A stretch of DNA of 64,000 nucleotides from Candidatus Thiodiazotropha sp. LNASS1 (GTDB lineage Bacteria; Pseudomonadota; Gammaproteobacteria; Chromatiales; Chromatiaceae): the NCBI RefSeq assembly GCF_964212655.1, contig NZ_OZ156465.1:1364001-1428000 (forward strand), in the 5' to 3' direction. The notes under the pieces were generated by a model. It was not told the origin of the DNA. It did not search any database and worked only from the letters and a program-made list of their open reading frames with translations. The position numbers were made by a program, and so were the translations under genes. Of this stretch, positions 53,499-62,888 are shown in pieces (the stretch's first letter is position 1; every line of letters begins with the position of its first letter).

Positions 53499-54491
53499 CT
53501 ACACTGGCTTACCGCACTGTATACAGAACTTGTGGCCTGGCATGATTTCATTGCCACAATAGATACAAAAACTCATCCCTTTCTGCTGTTTGACTGGTTC
53601 GCTGGGTGAAAACGTCTTATTCATCTCCTTGATCAGCAAATCAACACCGTTATGGAAAAAAGGTTCTTCAGGTATCGGGATAGCATTTCTATATGCCAGT
53701 GGCTTTAGGTCTTCCGGCAGATCATCCTCATCCGGCATGATGCCCTTTTTTACCAATACCGGGATCACCGGGATCTCCTTCTTCAAGGCAGTCTCTATCT
53801 CCACCCTGAGGTGATCGTTGGAGAGGTCCAGTCGACGTTCACCCTTCTTATTTTTGGCTTCCAACCATTTGTCCCCTATTATCGCCACCAGCATAGTGCA
53901 TTGATCGATGGTCTTATTGATGTGCTTGCGAAAATCCACACCGCCAGGTATCGAGTCGACATCCCTGAAAATCGTTTCTTTACCGAACTCGTGCGTAAGT
54001 CTGTCACATATCCTACCGGTAATTTCCCGGCTATCCTCCCGTCGGTAAGAGATAAAGACAGTACAGGATTTTCCCGGGCTGCAGGTCTTATTTGATGGCT
54101 TGACGGATCGATTCGCCCTGTTTGGCGTCAATTTACGCGGAGAACCGCTTACCGGTTGCACATAGAGGTATTGCTTTGGTTTGATCAAAGAATTCAAAGA
54201 TTTTTCTATACCCTTCAGGGTAAATGCTTCCTTGAAGGTCTCAGGCGATCGATCACCACACTCCAGGTCCAGCGTTTGTTCAGGATTCAGATCAACCCGT
54301 AGCGGCTCGCTTTTGTAGAGATCGATTTTAACCCCTATGTCATGGGAGCCACAGGGTACTTTAAATTGCTTTGTCTCTCCCGACTTGATCTTACCGACCA
54401 CATTCTCATCAATGGTAATTGCGAATTGACGGATTTGATATGAGCTGGTTTTCTTTCTTTTTAGGGTAATAAAAGCGGCTGGCTTATTCAT
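53499..54491 (-). CDS. TIR domain protein with a C-terminal zinc ribbon
   Basis: 330 residues. N-terminal strand-rich region (about 1-100) resembles a PEGA-like module (QFAITIDENVVGKIKSGETKQFKVPCGSHDIGVKID). TIR domain about 140-290: CTVFISYRREDSREITGRICDRL, a GIDSIP-like loop IFRDVDSIPGGVDFR and the RVEIETAL helix holding the NADase-position Glu. A double-cysteine zinc ribbon ends the protein: CIYCGNEIMPGHKFCIQCGKPV. No transmembrane segment. The upstream gene also encodes a zinc ribbon, so these two may assemble. Function unknown; immune or stress signalling is a possibility. Confidence 0.85.
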   Translation of the reverse strand: MNKPAAFITLKRKKTSSYQIRQFAITIDENVVGKIKSGETKQFKVPCGSHDIGVKIDLYKSEPLRVDLNPEQTLDLECGDRSPETFKEAFTLKGIEKSLNSLIKPKQYLYVQPVSGSPRKLTPNRANRSVKPSNKTCSPGKSCTVFISYRREDSREITGRICDRLTHEFGKETIFRDVDSIPGGVDFRKHINKTIDQCTMLVAIIGDKWLEAKNKKGERRLDLSNDHLRVEIETALKKEIPVIPVLVKKGIMPDEDDLPEDLKPLAYRNAIPIPEEPFFHNGVDLLIKEMNKTFSPSEPVKQQKGMSFCIYCGNEIMPGHKFCIQCGKPV

Positions 54492-54513
54492 AACAGGAAC
54501 CCTATCCGTTTAC

Positions 54514-54843
54514 TCAGAACTCACCACTGATAATCATATAGAAGACAATAATACCGATACTGCCGTATAGCCACAGCTTACCGACATCCTTTTTCTCTTC
54601 GGTCTCCCCTTGTGCCAGATAGATGATACCCATGATCAGGCCGATGAACGGGATAATCAGTGAGCCGCCAAGAATGCCGTACTTCAACCCATCCGATACC
54701 GATTTCTGTTTACTGCCGACTTCGACCACAACACTATTTTGGCTGCCCGCAGCGCCCCCGGTCGTACCTGAGAGTTCATGTCTGCAGTTTCCGCAAAATC
54801 TCGCACTATCTGGGTTTTCAGTTCCACACTTCGGACAAAACAT
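54514..54843 (-). CDS. Zinc-ribbon transmembrane protein
   Basis: 109 residues from an ATG with AGGAG upstream. N-terminal zinc ribbon CPKCGTENPDSARFCGNC, a low-complexity linker and two hydrophobic helices (YGILGGSLIIPFIGLIMGIIYLA, LWLYGSIGIIVFYMIIS). The TIR/zinc-ribbon gene starts 22 bases after the stop, in the same direction. Both products carry the same type of zinc ribbon, suggesting a membrane partner that could recruit or regulate the TIR protein. Confidence 0.8.
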   Translation of the reverse strand: MFCPKCGTENPDSARFCGNCRHELSGTTGGAAGSQNSVVVEVGSKQKSVSDGLKYGILGGSLIIPFIGLIMGIIYLAQGETEEKKDVGKLWLYGSIGIIVFYMIISGEF

Positions 54844-55180
54844 GGCTGATTCTCCTCTAACAGTGTCATTGTTATTGCAAATCCTGGACATCGATAACCT
54901 GATTGCTGCATGCAACCGTGCTGTATCAATCCATTGGCCAATGATAGCCTCGGTTAAGTCAATTGTAGCCCAATGCCTATACATTTCAGCGTTATACAGC
55001 GTATTTCAACAGTTAAAATTACCACTGGAAACAGGTATTTTTTACCCCAACTTGGAAAGGAGGATCGCAGTGTGTCTTCCTGAAGAGCGCAGACTGGACC
55101 TGACGACTGTCACTGCCCAGCAGGCTGTCAGCAAAGAATACAATGCCAGCTATACGACAAACCTCATTTCTTCAGTTTCA
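54844..55180. other. Intergenic region
   Basis: Upstream of the zinc-ribbon gene and downstream of the c-di-GMP gene. Apart from the AGGAG before 54843, I see nothing to annotate. Confidence 0.45.
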
Positions 55181-57625
55181 CTATATGACTGAAGACATCA
55201 TTTTAGCGCTGTTCTGCAACAATTCAGTGAAGGCCTCTGCACTGACAGGCCGACTGAACAGATAACCCTGGGCGTACTCACACTGCATATCACGCAATTG
55301 GCTAAGTTGATCCTCGATTTCCACACCTTCAGCCACAACTTCAAGCCCCAAACCGTGAGCCATCAGTATGGAAGCGTTGACCAGTTCGCAATCGGCCGGG
55401 TCTACCGTTAGATCGTTGATGAAACTCCGGTCCACTTTCAATACGTCGAAGGGGTATTTACGTAAATAGTTCAGTGACGAATAGCCAGTACCGAAGTCGT
55501 CCATCGCCAGGCTTATGCCATTGTCATGCAACCGGGACAGAGCATCTTCGATATCCTGCTGACCGCTCATCAGCACCCCTTCTGTGACCTCAAGCACCAG
55601 TGCATTTGCCTTTAGACCATTGCATTCCAGGAGGTCTTTTATGTAGTCGACCAAGGTAGTGTCGCGGAACTGCCTGGGAGATAGATTGATGGCAATTTTA
55701 AACTCGAAATCAAGCATTTCCCGCCAACGCAGGGCATTCTCGACAGCTTTTTGCAGTACATATCGACCTATGCCAAGAATCACACCGGTTTGTTCTGCGA
55801 TCGGTATGAACTCATCGGGTGATACAATCCCCAATAGCGGGTTGTTCCAGCGCAACAATGCTTCAGCTGCGACTACCCGATTGCTCTTCAGTTCGACAAC
55901 CGGTTGGTATACCACCGAGAACTCATGCCGTTCCTGAGCGCCGTGCAACTGTTCCTCGACTTCCAGCATTCGCGAAACATTCAGGTTCATTTCGTTGGTA
56001 AAAAAATTGAAGGTGTTTCGGCCCTGCTCCTTGGAGTGATACATCGCGGTATCGGCGTTACGCAGCAGTTCTGTCGGTGTAATACCGTCGCTGGGGTAGA
56101 CTGCAATACCGATGCTGGTGGTCACCACCAGTTCCCGTTCATCCAGACTGAACGGGTGCCGAAACTGTGAAATCAGGCTGCTCGCCACCGTCCTGGCATC
56201 GGTCAGTTCCCCAAGATTGCGCAGCAGCACGACAAATTCGTCTCCACCCAGTCGGCAGACGCTGTCACCTTCACGCACCACAGACTGCAAACGCTCTGCA
56301 GCCTGCACCAGCAGCCGGTCGCCGGTTTCGTGTCCCAATGTATCGTTGACGCGCTTGAATCCGTCTAGATCCAGGAACAGAATGGCAACCTTGCTTATAT
56401 CTCTGGATGCCTCTTTAAGCAACTGGGCCAAACGATCCATGGCGAGGAACCGATTCGGCAGCCCAGTCAGTCCATCGTAATGAGCCTGCCTGAGAATATG
56501 GGCTTCCTGGCGCTTTTTTTCTGAGATGTCCACATGGGTTCCGACCGTACGGACCGCATTCCCCTGCGCGTCGCGGACCAGAAATGCACGGGACAGGATA
56601 TCCACCCAATGTCCGTCCTTATGCTGCATTTTGAACTCGATGTGAAAATTATCACGCCTGCCGTTGATGTAGTCATTCAACATTTCCCAGGAACGATCAC
56701 GATCTTTTTCATCAATCAGACTCTCCCAGGTGGAGAATTCGTTGGGCAATTCATGGTCTTCATAGCCCAGCATACGTTTCCAGCGTGGTGAGTAATAGAT
56801 TTCATTGTTCTGGAGATTCCAGTCGTAAACGCCATCGTTGGCGCCACGCATCGCCAGCTCGAAACGTTCCTCACTCTTGCGTAATGCGGATTCCGTAAGC
56901 CTCCGCACACCGATTTCCTTACTCAGCGCGCTGTTTTTATCCTGTAATTCCAGCGTACGCTTTTTTATGACGCTTTCACGATTCTTGACTTCCTCACCGA
57001 GCTCCTGGATCAGCTGACTGTTCTGTACCTGAAGGCTGATATTTTCCAACAGGTTTCGATTCACATTACGTGTAAACAATGTGGTCATAACCAGGTACAC
57101 CAGGGTCGCAATAGCCAGAGCGTTATGCCCCGCATCCCCATAAGTGAACAGTGTGGCAATGAGTGTCAGCACCTGCGGGTAGACATAGACCACAAAGGCC
57201 GGCAGGTATACCGATAGGATAACGACAGCGGAAGCAACGATGCCGAACAGCAGCATGCTCAAGCCAATCGCGACTGTCAGATTGTTTGCGAGATAGATAT
57301 AGGGAACAATCAGACTCCAAGCGGTACCCACCAGCAGGCAGCCAATCAGATAGGCACGCAGCCATTGCGCAGTCGTCCTTTTTTGCGGGTTGCGTTTGTG
57401 CAGCAGCCAAAGTGCGAGGCGAAAGGTGGCTGTAGCAAACAGGGCCAGAACCCATATTTCGACAATCGCCGAGTCAATCCGGGGCTTCAATATGAAGTAA
57501 AAGAGTAACGCAACTGAATAGACTGTTACGTTAGATATCGGTGCCTGCTGAAAGAGTATCCGGGTTTGCTCTTCGGCAATCAACGCCTTGACAGTTGCTT
57601 GCTGCCCGCTTTCGTTGTTCGACAT
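55181..57625 (-). CDS. Membrane PAS-GGDEF-EAL c-di-GMP signalling protein
   Basis: 814 residues from the ATG at 57625 (a GTG at 57649 would add 8). About six transmembrane helices in the first 190 residues form a membrane sensor domain. A coiled coil (about 200-255), a PAS domain (about 262-390), a GGDEF domain with intact RLGGDEFVVLL and an EAL domain with intact EALLRWNNP and DDFGTGYSSLNYL follow. Both enzymatic sites look complete. The second GGDEF-EAL protein of the window, this one membrane-sensing. Confidence 0.92.
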   Translation of the reverse strand: MSNNESGQQATVKALIAEEQTRILFQQAPISNVTVYSVALLFYFILKPRIDSAIVEIWVLALFATATFRLALWLLHKRNPQKRTTAQWLRAYLIGCLLVGTAWSLIVPYIYLANNLTVAIGLSMLLFGIVASAVVILSVYLPAFVVYVYPQVLTLIATLFTYGDAGHNALAIATLVYLVMTTLFTRNVNRNLLENISLQVQNSQLIQELGEEVKNRESVIKKRTLELQDKNSALSKEIGVRRLTESALRKSEERFELAMRGANDGVYDWNLQNNEIYYSPRWKRMLGYEDHELPNEFSTWESLIDEKDRDRSWEMLNDYINGRRDNFHIEFKMQHKDGHWVDILSRAFLVRDAQGNAVRTVGTHVDISEKKRQEAHILRQAHYDGLTGLPNRFLAMDRLAQLLKEASRDISKVAILFLDLDGFKRVNDTLGHETGDRLLVQAAERLQSVVREGDSVCRLGGDEFVVLLRNLGELTDARTVASSLISQFRHPFSLDERELVVTTSIGIAVYPSDGITPTELLRNADTAMYHSKEQGRNTFNFFTNEMNLNVSRMLEVEEQLHGAQERHEFSVVYQPVVELKSNRVVAAEALLRWNNPLLGIVSPDEFIPIAEQTGVILGIGRYVLQKAVENALRWREMLDFEFKIAINLSPRQFRDTTLVDYIKDLLECNGLKANALVLEVTEGVLMSGQQDIEDALSRLHDNGISLAMDDFGTGYSSLNYLRKYPFDVLKVDRSFINDLTVDPADCELVNASILMAHGLGLEVVAEGVEIEDQLSQLRDMQCEYAQGYLFSRPVSAEAFTELLQNSAKMMSSVI

Positions 57626-58112
57626 GGTCCGTTTGGCCAAGGTGGTCACTAGCAGTTTGCCTAAATTGGTAGCGGCAGATTTTTCGTCGACTTTATGCGC
57701 CTAACGCCTGTATCCCTGCATTTGCAATCTCCTGAGCAATAGTATTGATTTAGCTCAACCTGGAATCTGTTTTTTTCCTCGTTTGCCTTGCAGGTATGCA
57801 GTGGATATGGATCGGTACCGGTTATATCTGCTTCAGCGAACCCATGCCACAAGTCCGTAGTTCAAGGACAATGCATATAACATTTATAAAAGTAAGGTTA
57901 TTATGGATAGCAGCGGATACCACACTGGCCACTGAAGACGACTGCCATTCGGAAATCCCCTCACGGCTAGTATAGCACCACAGCTGTTTGGCCGGATCTG
58001 TACAAAGCGCTATTCCCATCGTAGCCGTAGCATCTGGTTTCTAAAGGCCTAATTCGATGCCCAAGTACAGGAATCTGACTCGTGCCATTCTGGTATGAAT
58101 CTATTTAATTGA
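57626..58112. other. Intergenic region, nothing recognised
   Basis: About 490 bases between the c-di-GMP gene start and the tautomerase remnant. Open frames here (for example 57661-57852, minus) have no protein-like pattern. Confidence 0.4.
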
Positions 58113-58259
58113 TTAATGGCCTGAAACCGGATGTCTAATCATGTCTGTAGCAGGATCATATCCAAGGTTGTTTGAAACGATTCCGGTTGCTTCCTTCATC
58201 GTTTTCTTGATTGCTTCTTTTGAGCATCCCTTCATCGTCTTTATAGTGATCGATGGCAT
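58113..58259 (-). pseudogene. Truncated 4-oxalocrotonate tautomerase-like gene
   Basis: 48 codons from an ATG with AAGGA 8 bases upstream. It begins MPSITIKTMKGCSKEAIKK, with Pro2 (the catalytic amino-terminal proline after Met removal) and the lysine-rich helix of the tautomerase family. The family usually has about 60-70 residues; here the homology stops near NNLGYDPA and the last 13 residues look unrelated. It is either a degraded copy or a very short member. The flanking intergenic DNA (58260-58433) holds nothing else recognisable. Confidence 0.55.
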
Positions 58260-58433
58260 TGGTTCATCCTTCTTTAATAGGTAAGCCGTCAGGTGGACGC
58301 TGTTCTTGAATTATGTTCTGTAAAAAATATGGCATGGAACAACAAATAGATGCCTGAGCCCACCATTCCCTCACTGAGGATCTAATCCCATTTGCGTTAA
58401 TTAGCGTTCATTCGCGGACTGACAAATGCCTGG

Positions 58434-58970
58434 CTAAGCCGCCAATACCAACTCGGCAATGTCACCCAACGCCTTCCGTATCTCATTGATGGAGGGCGGT
58501 TCCGAACGCGACAAATCGTCAAAGGCGCCTCGGCAGGTCATGCGCATGACATCGGGTTGTTTCTCTGAGCTGAGCCAGAGGTGGTAACCGTGTGTCACCA
58601 TGGGCGAACCCGGGTCGCCAAATTCGACGTTGATATATCCCGACCGATGGTTGTATTGCCGCACAACCTCAGTCATCAAGCGCTGTACCTTTTTTATGAT
58701 GAAGGTATCCGGTTCGATCCGCTGCGCCTTGTCGCTCAGGTTCTCAACTTCGAAATTGCAATTGGCGCGGTAACGATTAAAATCGCCAAGCGTTGTCGTC
58801 CTACCCCTCTGCAGGAAGGTGCGTGTGGTACCCGGCTCGATCGCTACCTCTTGCATCAGGACCAGTTTGCTGCCGACCGGTGGCAAGTTGTAGGGGTAAG
58901 CCAGGTTGTCACTGACCATGTAGGATTGGCTGCATGCCGACAGCAGCAAAAGAAGTACTATCCATCGCAT
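58434..58970 (-). CDS. Lipoprotein of unknown function
   Basis: 178 residues. Lipoprotein signal IVLLLLLSAC (Cys about 13). The body includes LPPVGSKLVLMQEVAIEPGTTRTFLQRGRTT, CNFEVENLSDKAQRIEPDTFIIKKVQRL and a C-terminal helical region. I do not recognise the family; the VL-x-EI-P-x-x-TR-x-F-Q-G pattern suggests a small beta-rich domain. GAGGTGGAT precedes the ATG. It follows the RNase II gene on the same strand. Confidence 0.65.
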   Translation of the reverse strand: MRWIVLLLLLSACSQSYMVSDNLAYPYNLPPVGSKLVLMQEVAIEPGTTRTFLQRGRTTTLGDFNRYRANCNFEVENLSDKAQRIEPDTFIIKKVQRLMTEVVRQYNHRSGYINVEFGDPGSPMVTHGYHLWLSSEKQPDVMRMTCRGAFDDLSRSEPPSINEIRKALGDIAELVLAA

Positions 58971-59017
58971 AGCTATCCACCTCAGTTGAACAGGCTATTG
59001 AAAAAGCCGGCGTTCTG

Positions 59018-60829
59018 TCAGACCACCCGGAAATAGCAACTGAGATCGGGGATGTCGATCTCGCGGGGTTTGAGCCTGATGCGATCGTTCAATCCTGCTT
59101 CGCCGCGGATGCGTACCCTGGCCTCCATGGCAATGGACGGCAGCAGTACGGTGGCACGCTCTCCTTCCTTGGCCACGATCACCGCCTCGCCCTTCCATCC
59201 GGGATTATCGCGCAGATAGATCAGACGCCAGTGATCGTTTGACACCCGCTCGGTCTTGCGGTTCGCCATACTGCCCAGCTCGGACTGGGCGATACGCTCG
59301 GAGATTGCATGGATATCGAGTACCGTCCCGCCCTTGAGGTGGGCGCGCAGCTGCTGGTGGGCCAACAGATCAGAGTAGCGCCGTAAGGGACTGGTGGCGC
59401 GTGTATAGACCGCCAGTCCCAAGCCGGCATGGGGTTCCGCCTGGGTCTTGATCCGGGTTGGTTTGAAGTAACGGCGATAGGCATACATGCCTGCCAGATC
59501 TTCCGGTTGTTCAAGCTGATCCGGTGGCGCCTGGGTGGCGAATGGCACGGCTATCTCCCGGGATTGGCAGAAACCGGCGACCCCCTCCCCTGCCATCAGC
59601 ATCAGATCGGTGATCATCTCCCGGCTCTGCAACCGGGGCAGTGGTTGGATCTCCACCTTATCCTCTCTCGCCTTGATCTTCACCTCCGGCAGTTGAATCG
59701 TCGCAGCACCCGCCTGCTGGCGCCTTTGCCGATAACGCTGACTCAGCGCCAACAATGCGGCAAAGGGTTCTTCCTGCAAGCGTTGGTCCGCAGCTGCGTA
59801 ACTGATACGCTCGACCCTGATCCAACTCGGATGGATCTCCACATCCTCCACCTCGCCCGTTACCGAGAGGGTAAAACCAATCGACAGGGCGGGCGATTTC
59901 TCCTGCAGGCCTAGGCCCAGCCGATCGGTCACCTGGAGTGGCAACATGGGGATCACCCGGTCCGGAAGATAGAGGTTGGCTCCCCGGGCACGGGCGTCCA
60001 GATCCATTTCGCTGTCGGGTGCGACCAGGGCGGCGACGTCCGCCACATGGACCCAGATCCGCTCCCCATCCAGGCTGACGGCATCATCCGGGTCCTGATT
60101 GTCTTCGTCATCGATGGCATAGGCGGGGAGCCGCGTCAAATCGAGACGCTCCTCCTCCGGCAAGGGTGGGACTGCATAATCGGGAATGGTCTCGTCTACA
60201 CCCATGCGACGCGGATAGGGACTTTCATTAGCTGGCCAGTAACCGGTCTTGATCAGCAAGCGGTGCGCGTTGACCGGCGTCTCCTGGATCTCCAGGGCCT
60301 GCAGGATACGGCTGTTCTCCCGCTTCTCCAGGGCCAGCGCCTCGACCTCGCCCAGGGTCTTGCGGTCCTCTTCGATGATCGTACCCGACCGCACGCGTTG
60401 CATGAAGCCCTCCCAGGCCTCCGCCTCGGCAGCCTTTTTGTTGCGCTCGGCAATCTCGGTCTCGACCGCGTCGGCTGAACGGGGGTGGATCGACGCCGGG
60501 CTCCCCTCGAAATAGATCCCCTCTGCCACCAGTTGCCAGCTGGCCCAGGCCATGGCGGGCGTGTAGTCGCCGAACACCAACTCACTCAGTTCCTTGATAT
60601 CGGTCTCCGCGCCCTCCAGTAATTCCCAATTCTCCTCCACCTCACCGTTTTGCGGTGTCAACTGTTTGAGGTCGTTCAAGGGGCCGGGGTGCAGCAGAAC
60701 TACATCTTTATCCCTGACCCGCTTGCTCTTACCCCCCTCCAGTTCAATCGTGATCTTATCCGTGACCTCGATGACCCGGGCCGGCCGAATCTTGTATAGA
60801 ACCAGTGCGCCTGTCGTCAATCTGCTCAT
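59018..60829 (-). CDS. RNase II family 3'-5' exoribonuclease
   Basis: 603 residues from the ATG at 60829. RNB domain (about 240-535) with catalytic acidic cluster AIDDEDNQDPDDAVSL, ARGANLYLPDRVIPMLP, the HAGLGLAVYTRATSPLRRYSDLLAHQQL signature and a C-terminal S1-like domain ending in CYFRVV. N-terminal cold-shock-type domain region present but short. It degrades single-stranded RNA from the 3' end. The gene diverges from ygfZ with about 110 bases between starts. Confidence 0.9.
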   Translation of the reverse strand: MSRLTTGALVLYKIRPARVIEVTDKITIELEGGKSKRVRDKDVVLLHPGPLNDLKQLTPQNGEVEENWELLEGAETDIKELSELVFGDYTPAMAWASWQLVAEGIYFEGSPASIHPRSADAVETEIAERNKKAAEAEAWEGFMQRVRSGTIIEEDRKTLGEVEALALEKRENSRILQALEIQETPVNAHRLLIKTGYWPANESPYPRRMGVDETIPDYAVPPLPEEERLDLTRLPAYAIDDEDNQDPDDAVSLDGERIWVHVADVAALVAPDSEMDLDARARGANLYLPDRVIPMLPLQVTDRLGLGLQEKSPALSIGFTLSVTGEVEDVEIHPSWIRVERISYAAADQRLQEEPFAALLALSQRYRQRRQQAGAATIQLPEVKIKAREDKVEIQPLPRLQSREMITDLMLMAGEGVAGFCQSREIAVPFATQAPPDQLEQPEDLAGMYAYRRYFKPTRIKTQAEPHAGLGLAVYTRATSPLRRYSDLLAHQQLRAHLKGGTVLDIHAISERIAQSELGSMANRKTERVSNDHWRLIYLRDNPGWKGEAVIVAKEGERATVLLPSIAMEARVRIRGEAGLNDRIRLKPREIDIPDLSCYFRVV

Positions 60830-60941
60830 TAAGCTTTCCAAAAAAATAGTTAATTCCCGATTTACACAGGGAGTTTCGTCACCAGCGGGATCGGGTATGA
60901 TACGCACTGTTGAATGTCAAACCCAGGAGCCGCTTCCTGCC

Positions 60942-61940
60942 ATGAATAGAGAATGGTCTGAATTCCTTGCCACCCGAAGCACGCCCGGCAGCGATGGTGC
61001 CGACATCAACTGTGCCCTGAACGATCTCTCCCACTACGGCCTTATCCGGGTCGAGGGTGAAGATGCAGAGCAGTTCCTTCAGGGCCAGATGACCAACGAC
61101 ATGCGCGAGGTCACTGAGACTCACAGCAACCTGGCAGGTTGGTGTAACGCCAAGGGCCGCATGATAGCCAGCTTTCGCTGCTTTCGCCAAGGCGGGAGTT
61201 TCTATCTGCAGACCCCGGCCGATGCCATCCCCGCACTACTGCCACGACTTTCCATGTATGTGCTGCGATCCAAGGTCGAGATCAGCGATGTCAGTGACGA
61301 ATGGGTACGGATCGGTCTGACCGGTGACTGCGCCGAGGCCCTGCTGCAGCCCTTTTTCAACGAGCTGCCCGAACAGGTCAATGGTGTGGAACAGCAGGAC
61401 GGGATGATCCTGATACGCCTGCCGGGTACCACACCCCGCTTTGAAGTCATCGGGCCAAGCCCACAGGTAAAGGAGATCTGGCAGACCGCTGAAGGCCAGG
61501 CACAGCCTGCAACGAGAGGACTTTGGTCGCTGTATGAGATTCGTGCGGGCATCCCGACCCTCTATCCTCAAACCCGGGAGTCTTTCGTGCCGCAAATGGC
61601 CAATATGCAGTTGATCGACGGGGTCAGTTTCACCAAGGGATGCTACACCGGTCAAGAGGTGGTGGCGCGGATGCAATACCTGGGCAAACTTAAACGCCGG
61701 ATGTATCTGGCCCATGTGGTTACACAGACCCCACCGCAACCTGGCGATGAGCTGTTTGCGGAAGAAAGCACATCGGGGCAGGGTGCGGGCAAGGTCGTGG
61801 ATGCGCAGGCCAGCGGCGAAGGTTACGACCTTCTGGCTGTCATCGAAATCGCCAGTGCCGAGGAAAACCAGGTCAGGTTGGGTGAGAGCGGTCCCAGGCT
61901 GGAGATCCTCAACCTCCCTTACAGCTATTCTGAAGAGTAG
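60942..61940 (+). CDS. ygfZ: YgfZ/GcvT-like folate-binding Fe-S assembly protein
   Basis: 332 residues. The YgfZ signature K-G-C-Y-x-G-Q-E is intact (TKGCYTGQEVVARMQYLGKLKRR, about 225-247), with the aminomethyltransferase-like fold (LIRVEGEDAEQFLQGQMTNDM, NAKGRMIASFRCFR). It helps assemble or repair iron-sulfur clusters in a folate-dependent way, useful in a window rich in Fe-S redox proteins. The ATG at 60942 is preferred; an ATG at 60900 would add 14 residues. Confidence 0.93.
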   Translation: MNREWSEFLATRSTPGSDGADINCALNDLSHYGLIRVEGEDAEQFLQGQMTNDMREVTETHSNLAGWCNAKGRMIASFRCFRQGGSFYLQTPADAIPALLPRLSMYVLRSKVEISDVSDEWVRIGLTGDCAEALLQPFFNELPEQVNGVEQQDGMILIRLPGTTPRFEVIGPSPQVKEIWQTAEGQAQPATRGLWSLYEIRAGIPTLYPQTRESFVPQMANMQLIDGVSFTKGCYTGQEVVARMQYLGKLKRRMYLAHVVTQTPPQPGDELFAEESTSGQGAGKVVDAQASGEGYDLLAVIEIASAEENQVRLGESGPRLEILNLPYSYSEE

Positions 61941-62024
61941 GCTTCACACATCGCAACCATTCAGAATAACCCGGACTGACCGTTAACAAGGACGATAATC
62001 AATCGTTGGAAACCCAGGTAAAAA

Positions 62025-62864
62025 ATGATCGACGAAAACCAGTTTCTGCAAAAGCTCAACGACGCCATCGACCATAACCGCATCACTCTTCCCACACTGC
62101 CGGAAGTGGCGCTGAAGGTCAGGGATGCAGTGGAGAGAGAGCAGAGTTCGGCCAACCAGATTGCCGACATCATCGCCTCTGACGCGGCCCTCTCGGCCCG
62201 GCTTCTGCAAGTCGCCAACAGCCCCCTTTACCGCGGCCGGGTGACCATCGACAATCTGCAGATGGCGGTTGCGAGGCTGGGGGTGCGCCTGGTACGCAGC
62301 CTGGTGATCAGCCTCATCATGCAGCAGATTTTCCAGGCCACCAGCGATCTGCTGGACGCCAAATTCAGACAGGTCTGGGAAGAGAGTGTGGAGATTGCCG
62401 CGCTCAGCCGTGTCCTTGCCGCCAATACGGACCACCTGGACAAGGAGCAGGCGATGCTGGCGGGCCTGATCCACAACATCGGCGCCCTGCCGATTCTCGC
62501 CTTTGCGGAGAGCCATGATGAGCTGCTTGAGGATGCCGAAGAACTGGATCGGATTATCGATGCCCTGAGCCCCCGGATCGGTCAACGCATACTCGAAATG
62601 TGGGACTTCCCCGAATCCCTGATCCGGGTACCGGCGAACTTTCTCAATCTCGATTACACCAGCGAAGGGGAAATGGACTATGTGGATATCGTGCTGGTGG
62701 CGCGGCTCGAATCGCAGATGAACGACAACGGCTCCATTGACGCAACGACCCTGTCGCAGATCCCGGCCTTCGTAAAGGTCGGTCTGGAACCCGAGGTCAA
62801 TATCATCGAAATCGAGGGCGTTGCAGACGATATCCAGAATATCGAGGTCATGTTCATATCGTAA
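62025..62864 (+). CDS. HDOD domain protein
   Basis: 279 residues, one HDOD domain (about 18-215) with LPTLPEVALKVRDAVEREQSSANQIADIIASDAALSARLLQVANSPLY and the helical GLIHNIGALPIL segment, where the HD-type metal residues are only partly kept. HDOD proteins act as signalling adaptors in c-di-GMP and stress pathways. Runs with ygfZ in the same direction, 85 bases downstream; the ABC exporter genes follow 24 bases after it. Confidence 0.9.
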   Translation: MIDENQFLQKLNDAIDHNRITLPTLPEVALKVRDAVEREQSSANQIADIIASDAALSARLLQVANSPLYRGRVTIDNLQMAVARLGVRLVRSLVISLIMQQIFQATSDLLDAKFRQVWEESVEIAALSRVLAANTDHLDKEQAMLAGLIHNIGALPILAFAESHDELLEDAEELDRIIDALSPRIGQRILEMWDFPESLIRVPANFLNLDYTSEGEMDYVDIVLVARLESQMNDNGSIDATTLSQIPAFVKVGLEPEVNIIEIEGVADDIQNIEVMFIS

Positions 62865-62888
62865 CCTCACACCCCACAGGGTCCAAAC

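Noticed and set aside
846-54843. Defence-island interpretation from two TIR proteins
   Set aside because: They are 50 kb apart, without other defence genes, integrases or transposases nearby.
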